Assembly (NCBI GenBank): GCA_965206015.1
Contig: CBDBIW010000010.1
Coordinates: 248,001 to 312,000 of the forward strand
Length of the DNA stretch: 64,000 bases
Reading direction: 5' to 3'
Origin: JAJCYL01 sp965206015
GTDB taxonomy: Bacteria > Bacteroidota > Bacteroidia > Cytophagales > Cyclobacteriaceae
Positions within the stretch are counted from its first letter, which is position 1. Each line of letters opens with the position of its first letter. The translations under genes and the position numbers were made by a program. Shown here piece by piece: positions 44,277-53,446 of this stretch. Below the pieces are notes generated by a model, which was not told where the DNA came from, searched no databases, and saw only the letters and a program-made list of their open reading frames with translations.

Positions 44277-46670
44277 TCAATTCAAATTATCTTTTACATA
44301 TATCTGTTCTGTAAAATAGAAAGGACGTCCGGTATTTGTAACACCATTTATTTCAATCTGATAAGTTCCCGTGTCATCTGAAGTGAAAAATTCCAATTCT
44401 TTAATTTCATCTTTCTTTAACATTACGCTTTGGTTCCAGTAAAGGGTATTTCGATAATCAGGTATTCTATTTAATCTGATTTTCTCAATCTGGTAATCCG
44501 GAGAATAAAATTCTCTGTTTCGCTGTAGGCTATGATACGCTTTTTCAATCATTAATTCTGGCAGCTCTCTCTGACCAAAATCTCCGTTATATGTAGAAAA
44601 ATTTACAATTCCGTTGAATTTAGTACTTCCAATGAAATAGTAATCGTCAACAATTTCTATTTTTTTAATTTTTAAAGGGTCGAAATTCAGCATGGTTTCA
44701 GTATCAATGACAGGTATACCATCAATAGTTGTCAGTGCCTTTGCAGGAAACATTTTATTATCTTTTACCACATAAAAACCATCTTGTCTATTGTTGTTCT
44801 TGATGATCGCTGATCTTATGTATTCCAAAAAAAGATCTTGAACTGTTTCGAACCGTGTATAATCATCCAATAAATACAAGTAATCTGGTTTTCCAAAAAA
44901 ATTTGTTTCAAGTTCATCAATCATAGGCATGTTACCATTGACATAATTAAATTCCCTATATACCTGAGCTACCTGAATATTGGTGTTCAATGCTTCCAAA
45001 AAATCTCTCGACTTCGGGTGAAAAGTCATTGGGTACTCTTTTTCATTCTTGGGTTTCAAATCAAATGGAGAGTACACCGTAATTTGCTCACTGACCAAGT
45101 TATCGTATAAACTGAAAAAGTGGACTCGATCATTCCGTACTCTAAATGGTACCTCAAAATGGAAAATGCCATCTTTACCAACATCAAAAGAATTCATGAC
45201 TGACGTTTTGCCAATGAAGTTAATTAGTAAAGACTTTGGTCGCTTCTTTTCATCATTATTGCTAAGCAATCCAGATAAAATTGGCCCATTCAGTTCGACC
45301 GGATATTGTATCTGAAAATTTTTTTCCCGGATAATATTCTTCCAATCAAACCTTCTCCAACCCTGAGTTAATAAAAGAAGGTCGATCTGCTTCGCTCTAT
45401 TGTTATTTTTAGCATCAAAATAAACGTCTGCATTTTCAACTTTCCCTTTAATGTCCGAAGTCAGCAAGAGGTTAGATACAATATTTTCACTCGACGGAAC
45501 ATGTTCACTGGTTCGAAAAACAGAAATAGAAAGTTGACCAATATCTTCTCTACTTTCAAGATCATTTGAATTCAGGCTTAAGAGTACATTTTCTCTTTTC
45601 CCATATTTCTTCTTCGGGAGATTGAGGCTAATTGGATTGTGTTCCGCTGGATATTTAAAAATGAGTCTTTCTGCTATAGGCTGGAATAGATCATCCATTA
45701 CAGTAATGTGCGTTATACCAGGAGTCATGTCTTTAGCGGGAAGTGCAATATTCTGTCCCCTAACTATATTTAAAGGCATGATCTTTATGATCTTCCCTCG
45801 AGTATGCATAACCACATAGAATGTACTCTGAACAGTTTTTTGAGACTCAATATTGAGATCGAAATCTCCATCCTTATTAGTTATAACTGTAATAACAACA
45901 CCGGACTCTTCTGCTTGTGGTAAGTTGTATTTTTGAAGGAGACTATCTATAGCAACTCTGGCGTTGTAGGTTTTCCCTGTTTCAGGGATGAGCTCAAATG
46001 AGGCAAACCCGAACCTTGACGTGGTGAATTTGGCCACCTCATTATCATCGTTATCAAACACCAAACCAGACAATGCCAATCCAGTGCCATATTCATCTAA
46101 GATTTTAACTGCAACTTTGCTTTTTAGGCCATATACCAAATCACCACCTTCCGGAAAAAACTGAACGAAGGCACTGTCACCAACATTTGATAGCGCATCA
46201 TCCGACGGAAATGTTGAAGGATTTACAATACCAATTGACTTTTGAAATGCATAATCCGCATCAAAATTTTTCATCCAATTGGTATATGCTCTCAATGTGT
46301 AATATCCGGATGGAATATCGGGTGAAACAAATATTTGACCATTTCCAAACCCTTTAGTCATTTTTACTCTAACCTGTTCAACCGCCTGACCTGCATTATC
46401 CAAAAGTTCAATATTCAAAACCCGAGATAAACCATTGGGTATGTGGAACATGGCATCAACACTATAAGCACTCATCCAAATAGTCTCACCTGCTATGTAC
46501 ACGGGTTTGTCGGTATGTACATACACTTTTTCCTGGTGTACCACAGAAACGTGACGTTCAAATCTATCTTCAAGATCTTCCGTTCGAACCTGTCCCGACA
46601 AGGTAAGGGTTTGCAAAACAAGATTTGCAAAAAACGGTATTACTATTATCGCTTTGAATGCGCTATTCAT
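44277..46670 (-). CDS. Exported MG2-domain protein with plug-like end
   Basis: 797 residues with a signal peptide (IIVIPFFANLVLQTLTLSGQ). The N-terminal third contains an alpha-2-macroglobulin MG2-like domain: EKVYVHTDKPVYIAGETIWM, then RVLNIELLDNAGQAVEQVRV and PSGYYTLRAYTNWMKN. The middle has further beta domains. Near 610-720 a TonB-plug-like segment is seen (ALTTIDGIPVIDTETMLNFD, IKKIEIVDDYYFIGSTKFNG). It is the last gene of a four-gene operon, and its start overlaps the DUF4249 gene by 8 bp. Proteins of this kind travel with TonB receptors in Bacteroidota. They may help to take up or sense a peptide, but this is inferred only from context. Confidence 0.85.
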   Translation of the reverse strand: MNSAFKAIIVIPFFANLVLQTLTLSGQVRTEDLEDRFERHVSVVHQEKVYVHTDKPVYIAGETIWMSAYSVDAMFHIPNGLSRVLNIELLDNAGQAVEQVRVKMTKGFGNGQIFVSPDIPSGYYTLRAYTNWMKNFDADYAFQKSIGIVNPSTFPSDDALSNVGDSAFVQFFPEGGDLVYGLKSKVAVKILDEYGTGLALSGLVFDNDDNEVAKFTTSRFGFASFELIPETGKTYNARVAIDSLLQKYNLPQAEESGVVITVITNKDGDFDLNIESQKTVQSTFYVVMHTRGKIIKIMPLNIVRGQNIALPAKDMTPGITHITVMDDLFQPIAERLIFKYPAEHNPISLNLPKKKYGKRENVLLSLNSNDLESREDIGQLSISVFRTSEHVPSSENIVSNLLLTSDIKGKVENADVYFDAKNNNRAKQIDLLLLTQGWRRFDWKNIIREKNFQIQYPVELNGPILSGLLSNNDEKKRPKSLLINFIGKTSVMNSFDVGKDGIFHFEVPFRVRNDRVHFFSLYDNLVSEQITVYSPFDLKPKNEKEYPMTFHPKSRDFLEALNTNIQVAQVYREFNYVNGNMPMIDELETNFFGKPDYLYLLDDYTRFETVQDLFLEYIRSAIIKNNNRQDGFYVVKDNKMFPAKALTTIDGIPVIDTETMLNFDPLKIKKIEIVDDYYFIGSTKFNGIVNFSTYNGDFGQRELPELMIEKAYHSLQRNREFYSPDYQIEKIRLNRIPDYRNTLYWNQSVMLKKDEIKELEFFTSDDTGTYQIEINGVTNTGRPFYFTEQIYVKDNLN

Positions 46671-47838
46671 TCCAAAATTCCGGTTCTTGTAAGACCCCGC
46701 CCCTTAAAGTGCAATCGGCACATACGGGTGCTACGAGTACGGCTCCAATGGGTACTGGGAAGTCCATCTGGAAAATAAAGTCAAAAAACAATAAATCCTC
46801 TTCAAGTTTCTGCAGTAGTGTCTCTTCATAACGAGCATCCAAATCTGTCTTAAGGAGAACTTCCACATCCAAACAAATTGAGCCCGCCCTTAATGCTGCA
46901 CTGACTTCCAAATTGTCAATAAAGATTCTCTTCTCTCTATAACCTGAAGCAGAAAAATAGCCTAATACTGTCTCTCCTGAATCGTCAATATTTGTAATGT
47001 TACTTGAGGCTTTAGCCGGTTGGCGGTCAAACAAACTTCCTGATTCTTCATTCGATTCTTTGAGGCTTTCCCAAAATGTATGCTCTTTTTCGTCAATCGT
47101 GAATTGTTTAACTAATAAACTGTACCTCAGCGAAAACCGTTGGTCCCCTGACATAAAACCTAAAGGATGACCCGACAGTATATTCTCAGTAAGATTTTCA
47201 GTAGTCGCTATATTAATTCCACTTGATTTTACTTGTTTCCAGCATTCATGGATAGGAGGGTCTAAAATGAGTGTAATGCTATCACCGCCCAGGTAGTCAA
47301 ACAGGACGGGAGTAGGTGCTTCAAATTGCCACGTTTCTTCCCATTCGTATCGAAAATATTGTGACTCCTCACTCAGGCTCTGGTTGTGAACAAAAAACTG
47401 CAAACCATCCAGATCGACAGACAAAGAAGTGGTTGCTCTGGTTTCCTCTTGAAAGCTGATGTTATCAATTGGTGGAGATGGAAGTATTGTCTCCCATGAA
47501 GACTGATATTGCCGATTCTCATAAGTGAAGCTTAGCCTGTAACTTTCCCGTTCTTCACCTTGTAGCAAATCGGTTTGATAGGTACCATTTACCAATTCTT
47601 CTAAATTTTCTGATTCACCTGACTGCGATTCAATTAATATATCCGTTATTCCTGTAACTAACTCACTTTCTCCACTCAGACTGGTACTCTTGGAAATAGT
47701 TACCTGGTAAGGCCCCGATTGATCAGTGATAACTCCATCAATAACTATAAATCCATTGACAGTATCCGGAACCTTAGGGTCAAATGGTTCCAGACATCCA
47801 GACAGCATAACAGTCAATATTATCACATATCTGCTCAT
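46663..47838 (-). CDS. DUF4249 lipoprotein
   Basis: 391 residues with a short lipoprotein signal (MSRYVIILTVMLSGCLEPFD, lipobox LSGC). The next part, NGFIVIDGVITDQSGPYQVT, is the hallmark of DUF4249, followed by beta-sandwich repeats and a C-terminal CADCTLRGG. DUF4249 genes almost always follow a TonB-dependent receptor with an STN domain, as here (4 bp gap). It is thought to be an outer-membrane accessory lipoprotein, and its ligand is unknown. Confidence 0.9.
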   Translation of the reverse strand: MSRYVIILTVMLSGCLEPFDPKVPDTVNGFIVIDGVITDQSGPYQVTISKSTSLSGESELVTGITDILIESQSGESENLEELVNGTYQTDLLQGEERESYRLSFTYENRQYQSSWETILPSPPIDNISFQEETRATTSLSVDLDGLQFFVHNQSLSEESQYFRYEWEETWQFEAPTPVLFDYLGGDSITLILDPPIHECWKQVKSSGINIATTENLTENILSGHPLGFMSGDQRFSLRYSLLVKQFTIDEKEHTFWESLKESNEESGSLFDRQPAKASSNITNIDDSGETVLGYFSASGYREKRIFIDNLEVSAALRAGSICLDVEVLLKTDLDARYEETLLQKLEEDLLFFDFIFQMDFPVPIGAVLVAPVCADCTLRGGVLQEPEFWNE

Positions 47839-47842
47839 TATT

Positions 47843-50617
47843 TCAATTACGCTGGAAATGATAGGTTAGTGTAGGAATTGCGTCTTTAAAAATGGAGAGT
47901 TTATAGCCCTTAATTTCTCCTTCTTGACTGCGAAAAAAGACAGAGTATGCGTTTGACCGGCTAGTCAGGTTATAAATAGAAAATGACCATGAGCCGTGAA
48001 TTTTTTTATGAACACGGTGGTTTCCTTCAAAATTAAAGGCCACGTCTGTTCTGAAATAGTGAGGTATTCTAAATTGATTCCGGTCTGTATAAAGGAGTAA
48101 GGGTTGTCCTTTAAGCGTGTATTTAGAAATGGGATAAGTTGTAGGCCTCCCGGAGCTATAATTCATGTTCAGAGATATATTCACCCTGCGATTGATTTTA
48201 TAATTAGATACTAAAACAGCAGTATGGGGTTTGTCAAAATTAGAGGAGTAAAATTCACCAGAATTTATCTGGTCCTCCGGGAATGGACTGTTTGTTCTAA
48301 GAAGAGCTCGCGCATAAGTATAACTTATCCAGCCGGTAAACTTACCGGACTGTTTTTTAAACAAAAACTCCACACCATACGACTTCCCTTGTGCTCCAAT
48401 TACATCAGTCTCAATTACTTCGTTGAGCAAAAGTTCCGAGCCGTCCTTATATTCAAGAACATTGTCTACTCTTTTATAGTAACCCTCTAGAGACATTTCC
48501 AGACTGGTACCAAAGAATGTCTTGTAAAGACCAACTGAATACTGATTGACAATTTGTGGTTTGATTGCTTTCCCACTTAACCTCCAGGCATCAACTGGAG
48601 AAATGGAAATAGTATTGGACAAGACGTGAATGTATTGATTCAACCTGTCATAGGAAACTTTAAGGGACAGATCATCTCCCAATTTATACCTGCCCGAGGC
48701 TCTCAACTCTGGTCTCACATAGGTTTTTATCAATTCATTCTTTCTATGTTGAACAGTGTCTGTTATGGATGAGCTCTCTATTGGAGAGTCTGATTGGAAA
48801 CTAAAGGACTGTCCAGGGCCAAGACTATTGAAATTTGAGAGCCTTATACCTCCGTAAATACTTATCCGATCATTGAGGTCGTATTCATACCCCCCATATA
48901 GAGCACTCTCCACACCTTTTTCATTAAACAGTATCATCGGTTCAACCAGTGACGAACTTCCCAGTGGAAGTTTTTTACCGGGTTGTAGTTTATAGATTGT
49001 TGAGGACAGTCCAAATTTCACATTCATCCTCTCATTTGGGAAATAATTAAACTCTGATTTTAGAGCATAATGATTGATATTGTAATCAAGCTTGAAGGCA
49101 TTAACAGGATTTGTCTCATCGGATAAGGAATAGTTAAAATTAGCGTATGACACTGAGGACACAGCATGGAGTTGATTTGAAAAGGTATGTCTCCACTGTA
49201 ACGATGCATTACTGTTGAAATACCGATACAGTGAATCAGAATTCAATTTGAACTTATCTCTACTAAAATATCCCGAAGCTATCAGCCTATTATTACTGTT
49301 AATGTTGTGACTTACTTTACCTACAATGTCTGAAAAAGAAGCGGTGCTATTTCTTAATTCCGGATCCTTAATAAGAGAAAGTATCCAATCCGAATAAGTG
49401 CTTCTAATCCCTAAAATGTAGCTGCTGGTGTCCTTTTTTATCGGTCCTTCTAATGTCAGTTTAGCTGTGATCGGGCTAATTCCTCCCTTATAAGTGGTCC
49501 TCTTTTTATTACCATCTCTCAGGGACACGTCAAAGACTGAAGAAATTCGTCCGCCATAGTGAGCTCCTATACCACTCTTATACAAATTTGCACTGGCAAT
49601 TACGTCCGGATTGAATACTGAGAAAAACCCGAACAGATGATTGGTGTTATAAACAGGTACATCATTTAATAGCACCAGATTTTGGTCTGCACTGCCTCCT
49701 CTTACATTAAACCCTGCGGCACCTTCACTCACAGTTTGCACACCGGGAAGAGTTAATGCAATTTTCATGATGTCTGCTTCTCCCAAAATTGAAGGAATCT
49801 GCTTTATGTTTTTAATGTTCAGGTTCGCAAAGCCTGTTTGGAGGTTGTCCACAACATTCTTTTCACCGGTTACTACAATTTCCTTCAGGGATATAATATC
49901 CTGTTCAAGATCAATACTCAATTCACCGTCACTATAGAGAATTATTTGTCTCCTGGTCGCTCTTATCCCCGTAGATGTGAAAAATATCTCATGTCTTCCT
50001 TTGGGTAGTGTTAATGAAAAATAACCGAATTGATCTGTCACTACTCCAACCAAAGGGTCTTTTTTGTAGACAGAAGCTCCAACTATCGGCTCTCCATTAC
50101 TAGCCTCCCTTATATAGCCGGCAATGGTTGCTGAAGTTCCTCTAAACTGATTGACTGACTCACCAATTTCTCTTAATTGATGCTCATCAATTCGACTGTC
50201 CTTATCCAATTCAACAATTTCTCTTATTTCCTCCAGAATATATCTTTTCTCACCCTCAAACGCTACTCCATTATCCTCACTCTTTATATTAAATAGGACT
50301 GGATTCAATTTAGTTTCCACTACATATTGCCCTGTGGCAATGATCGTTTTATCGTCTTTTAACAGAAAGTTAATACTGGAAAATTCTGTAAGCTGACTTA
50401 ATAAATCCTCAAGAGAAATTTCATTAAACTCCAGGTTTACCCTAACACTATCCAGATCAGGGCTAAAATAGAACTCCAACTGATACCGGGCTTCCAGGTC
50501 GTTGACCAGGTTCACCAAATAAGCATCACGGTAGGACCCGCTAATTAAATTGTCCTGACATTTTGATTCAAACGAAACAAATAACACCAATCCCGATATT
50601 AACAGCGTTATTCTCAT
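47843..50617 (-). CDS. TonB-dependent receptor with STN and carboxypeptidase-like domains
   Basis: 924-residue outer-membrane protein. After the signal peptide comes an STN-like domain (about 25-90; LVNDLEARYQLEFYFSPDLD). A carboxypeptidase regulatory-like domain follows (about 163-240; GYIREASNGEPIVGASVYKK), then the plug (about 265-360; IPSILGEADIMKIALTLPGV, GGSADQNLVLLNDVPVYN) and a 22-strand barrel to the C terminus. It would import a substrate using TonB energy. The STN domain usually contacts an anti-sigma factor, but none is encoded here. It is cotranscribed with a small hypothetical gene upstream and with DUF4249 and MG2 genes downstream. Confidence 0.93.
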   Translation of the reverse strand: MRITLLISGLVLFVSFESKCQDNLISGSYRDAYLVNLVNDLEARYQLEFYFSPDLDSVRVNLEFNEISLEDLLSQLTEFSSINFLLKDDKTIIATGQYVVETKLNPVLFNIKSEDNGVAFEGEKRYILEEIREIVELDKDSRIDEHQLREIGESVNQFRGTSATIAGYIREASNGEPIVGASVYKKDPLVGVVTDQFGYFSLTLPKGRHEIFFTSTGIRATRRQIILYSDGELSIDLEQDIISLKEIVVTGEKNVVDNLQTGFANLNIKNIKQIPSILGEADIMKIALTLPGVQTVSEGAAGFNVRGGSADQNLVLLNDVPVYNTNHLFGFFSVFNPDVIASANLYKSGIGAHYGGRISSVFDVSLRDGNKKRTTYKGGISPITAKLTLEGPIKKDTSSYILGIRSTYSDWILSLIKDPELRNSTASFSDIVGKVSHNINSNNRLIASGYFSRDKFKLNSDSLYRYFNSNASLQWRHTFSNQLHAVSSVSYANFNYSLSDETNPVNAFKLDYNINHYALKSEFNYFPNERMNVKFGLSSTIYKLQPGKKLPLGSSSLVEPMILFNEKGVESALYGGYEYDLNDRISIYGGIRLSNFNSLGPGQSFSFQSDSPIESSSITDTVQHRKNELIKTYVRPELRASGRYKLGDDLSLKVSYDRLNQYIHVLSNTISISPVDAWRLSGKAIKPQIVNQYSVGLYKTFFGTSLEMSLEGYYKRVDNVLEYKDGSELLLNEVIETDVIGAQGKSYGVEFLFKKQSGKFTGWISYTYARALLRTNSPFPEDQINSGEFYSSNFDKPHTAVLVSNYKINRRVNISLNMNYSSGRPTTYPISKYTLKGQPLLLYTDRNQFRIPHYFRTDVAFNFEGNHRVHKKIHGSWSFSIYNLTSRSNAYSVFFRSQEGEIKGYKLSIFKDAIPTLTYHFQRN

Positions 50618-50621
50618 GAAA

Positions 50622-51347
50622 TCAGTTGGTGGCTACTTTCGGGTCCAATAAAGACAAAACAGTGATTAACCCGTTTTCAATTTTACCTTTCGAAAGTCTT
50701 ATGCCGTTCTTTTTTAGAATGGAAATAACTTCTTCAGAATTATTAAAAGCCTTCAATAATCTCTTTTTACTATTAACATGAAAAGAGCCGAATTGATTCT
50801 TTATGTAATATTCATTTTTCGGTTTAAATTCTGACGTAATTTCCTGAGTGCTCATTTCTACATCCTCATCCATTGTTCTCTTTATTAAAAGACTTGATTT
50901 ATATCCTTTGTAAGCCAGTTGGTAAAATCCACTCTTCATGATACTGTCGACTCTAATATTTACAAACTCATAGTTATTAATTGAAAAACCAGATGCTTTG
51001 TCACTATCCACAATTATAAGTTGTGTGTCATTTTTGGATTCAAGTAGGACAACAACCTGTTGTGTATAAAGGTCATATTGAATTTCAATGTTCTTAAAAA
51101 TAACACCGTCATAAATCAGTTTTCCAAATTCTAAGTCATCACTCCCAAAGTAAGGAATATTTTTCGCCCCCCGATAGTCGGCGTAGTACCCTTTTCCTGT
51201 CAGAACAGGTGCCACATATAAATTTTGATAATGCTCATGCACTCTACTTGTACGAGTCTCAAGAATCTTCATATCATTATCTGGCTGGCCCAAAGAAATC
51301 AACCACCCAAACAGTGCTATGACAAATAATAAGATTTTCTTCTCCAC
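50622..51347 (-). CDS. Exported hypothetical protein, first gene of the TonB operon
   Basis: 241 residues with a signal peptide (ILLFVIALFGWLISLGQ). I cannot name the family. The mature part has a beta-rich section (GKLIYDGVIFKNIEIQYDLY, QQVVVLLESKND) and ends in a basic helical region (NSKKRLLKAFNNSEEVISIL). Its stop is 4 bp before the receptor start, so it belongs to the same transcript. Small exported proteins of this type precede STN-type receptors in other Bacteroidota and may work with them, which is an inference. Confidence 0.8.
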   Translation of the reverse strand: MEKKILLFVIALFGWLISLGQPDNDMKILETRTSRVHEHYQNLYVAPVLTGKGYYADYRGAKNIPYFGSDDLEFGKLIYDGVIFKNIEIQYDLYTQQVVVLLESKNDTQLIIVDSDKASGFSINNYEFVNIRVDSIMKSGFYQLAYKGYKSSLLIKRTMDEDVEMSTQEITSEFKPKNEYYIKNQFGSFHVNSKKRLLKAFNNSEEVISILKKNGIRLSKGKIENGLITVLSLLDPKVATN

Positions 51348-51604
51348 TTATTACGCTTTACCCAACCCCTAATATCATTTTCAAATGGAATTAATGTAAT
51401 ACTCCCCAAAAGTCAGACCACTACGTTAGTTAAAAAAAAGGTTTAATCTTTAAAAAGAAGAAAGGAAATAGGAGTAAAAAGAAGTAGGCGAAAATTCAAT
51501 GCAATTATTGTAAGTATCATCCATGTGTCAAGTACTTGAATATCAGTATGTTTAACTATTAATTAAACGGTTAAAATTGATACTGGACAGGAAGAGAAAA
51601 TTTC

Positions 51605-52045
51605 AAAGCCTGAACTTATGAAAATTCCGGCAAAGATTCCCTGACGGTCAAACCTGCATGGAACATTTAGCTGACTTCAAGTGGCCAGATGACTTGATTG
51701 GTGAGAAATGCAGCCATCAAAAATAGTGCAGTGGAAAGCTCGAACAAACCAGACAATGTACTTCATCTGGTTATCAGCCTGCACCAACCCGTGGTACACG
51801 CTTCCTTAAGGTGAGATTTCCACTACTGAAAGCCTGCTGCCTTATTTATTTCATGAGTACCCATAAGAAAGTAATTTCTTCTACCGGGCTGAGTCGTCAA
51901 CTGAGCTTGCGGGAGAAAACCTGCTGGTTATTTCGCAAAAAGGTCACTCAGACTTTGAGAAGCAGTAAGCAATACCCCTTGGAAGGAACTGCTGAAATTA
52001 GATGAAATGGTTATTGGTCGACAAGGTAGCGAGCGGGCACTCTGG
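51605..52045 (+). pseudogene. IS1595-family transposase remnant
   Basis: Pieces in several frames follow the order of an IS1595 transposase: RFPDGQTCMEHLADFKWPD (zinc-ribbon start), GEKCSHQK, then FMSTHKKVISSTGLSRQLSL and REKTCWLFRKKV, then LDEMVIGRQG. Frameshifts and stops separate them and the catalytic second half is missing. The 257 bases before it (51348-51604) hold no gene that I recognise. Confidence 0.6.
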
Positions 52046-52068
52046 ATTAGGTGTGAGTTGTCAAAAGA

Positions 52069-52317
52069 ATGATATCTCATCTTTATATGCCATTAATACG
52101 TCCAGATGTAATTACATTGACTATCGATTTTATGACAAGACATAATATGTCAACAACTGGTGGTGTCATTACAGCGACACTTCATAATGGCCATGATTTC
52201 TACTGGCCAGATCTAGCCCTGGCCACTCTCATACCAAGTGGAAGTAGCTGGCAAAATAGAATTAGTTCATTTGACACTAATATTCAACAGGCACAATGTA
52301 ATCAATGTCTTTGGTAG
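52069..52317 (+). CDS. Short hypothetical frame, possible gene fragment
   Basis: 82 residues (MISHLYMPLIRPDVITLTID ...) with no family that I recognise, no signal peptide and no clear partner. The composition is plausible for a protein, but it follows an IS remnant and may be a piece of a lost gene or not coding at all. Confidence 0.25.
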   Translation: MISHLYMPLIRPDVITLTIDFMTRHNMSTTGGVITATLHNGHDFYWPDLALATLIPSGSSWQNRISSFDTNIQQAQCNQCLW

Positions 52318-52359
52318 CACTCTAGGTAGCAAGTTTGTTTCTTGGCAATTTAACATTCA

Positions 52360-53184
52360 CTACGGTAAACTTGCAATGAATTCCTTATAAGTCATGCCAG
52401 TCTCCGAAATAAGTTCGGTGCTGCATCCATCTGACCCAGCTTTGTCATTAATATCCTCCACCCTATTATCCGGACTTGGGTGTGTGCTGAGAAATGCGGG
52501 TGTTCCGCCTGCCTGCCCTCCATCTAACAATTTCTGGAAGAACGCTGCAGCCCCATTGCATGCGTAGTCGCTGTCACCTAAATAGATTACTGAATATTCA
52601 TCCGCTTCTGCCTCATCTCCTCGGCTAAATGCCAGGCTACCAAGTCTGTTTACGATTTCTGTGGCTGCTTCACTACTTCCTCCTAATATGACCTGAGTAA
52701 GTAGAGACAATTTAAATTGATCTTTCATTTGATCTGAAGAATGTCTCTGGTCAGCATGAGCAATTTCATGCCCCATTACACCAGCGAGGTCATCGGCATT
52801 ATCAAGAAATTTAATCAATCCGGTATACACGTATATGTAGCCGCCCGGGGTGGCAAATGCGTTTAGTGTCTCGTCGTCTTCAATAATTTTTAAATCCCAA
52901 GCGAAAAGATCTCTATAAACAATATCATCGCTTTCCAGGATGTCATTCATCATCGCGTTCAGGTAGCTATAGCTAGAATTAAATTGCTGTTTATTTAGAA
53001 TTGGAAACTGTTCCGGGTCACTTAAAATTTGAGCATCAACCTGCTTACCGAGTTCTGCATCGTTTGCAGGGGTCAAACCGGTCAGATTTTCAAACAAGGT
53101 TCCACCTCCATCATCACCACACCCCAAAAGAAGAGTAAATGTCGAGTATGCAGCTATTTTCTTTAATGTATCCATTCCTTTCAT
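52360..53184 (-). CDS. M48-family metalloprotease (lipoprotein)
   Basis: Zinc peptidase with the motif VMGHEIAHADQRHS (HExxH) and the downstream Glu in RGDEAEADEYSVIYLG. A lipobox (TLLLGC) follows a short hydrophobic signal, so it is lipid-anchored in the periplasm. HPSPDNRVEDINDKA is the family's C-terminal block. The frame is open to 53208. A start at 53184 (MKGMDTLKKIAAYS) or 53175 gives a more normal lipoprotein signal. Such BepA/LoiP-like enzymes handle envelope protein quality. The gene stands alone. Confidence 0.9.
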   Translation of the reverse strand: MKGMDTLKKIAAYSTFTLLLGCGDDGGGTLFENLTGLTPANDAELGKQVDAQILSDPEQFPILNKQQFNSSYSYLNAMMNDILESDDIVYRDLFAWDLKIIEDDETLNAFATPGGYIYVYTGLIKFLDNADDLAGVMGHEIAHADQRHSSDQMKDQFKLSLLTQVILGGSSEAATEIVNRLGSLAFSRGDEAEADEYSVIYLGDSDYACNGAAAFFQKLLDGGQAGGTPAFLSTHPSPDNRVEDINDKAGSDGCSTELISETGMTYKEFIASLP

Positions 53185-53208
53185 AGCACAAAGGAATAAA
53201 TATTGCAA

Positions 53209-53446
53209 ATATTTACAATAATTGTGAAAGAAATTTTTTCACTTACAAGAATCATCGTTAATTGTAAAGCATTCAGGATGGCGAGAAGTGAACCGCACCC
53301 AGAGCGAAATGAAATGTAGCGAAGAGCCTGTTTACAAACTATCCAATCACTTCAAATCAGATTCTTCAGTCACCGAAAACGACTCCTTCTAAATGACAAT
53401 TTTCTCTTTCCTTCTCATTTTCGTTTAGTGACCAACAAGCTAAGCC
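53209..53446. other. Intergenic gap, nothing recognised
   Basis: No gene, RNA or strong terminator is supported in the 238 bases between the protease gene and the BNR-repeat gene. Confidence 0.35.
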
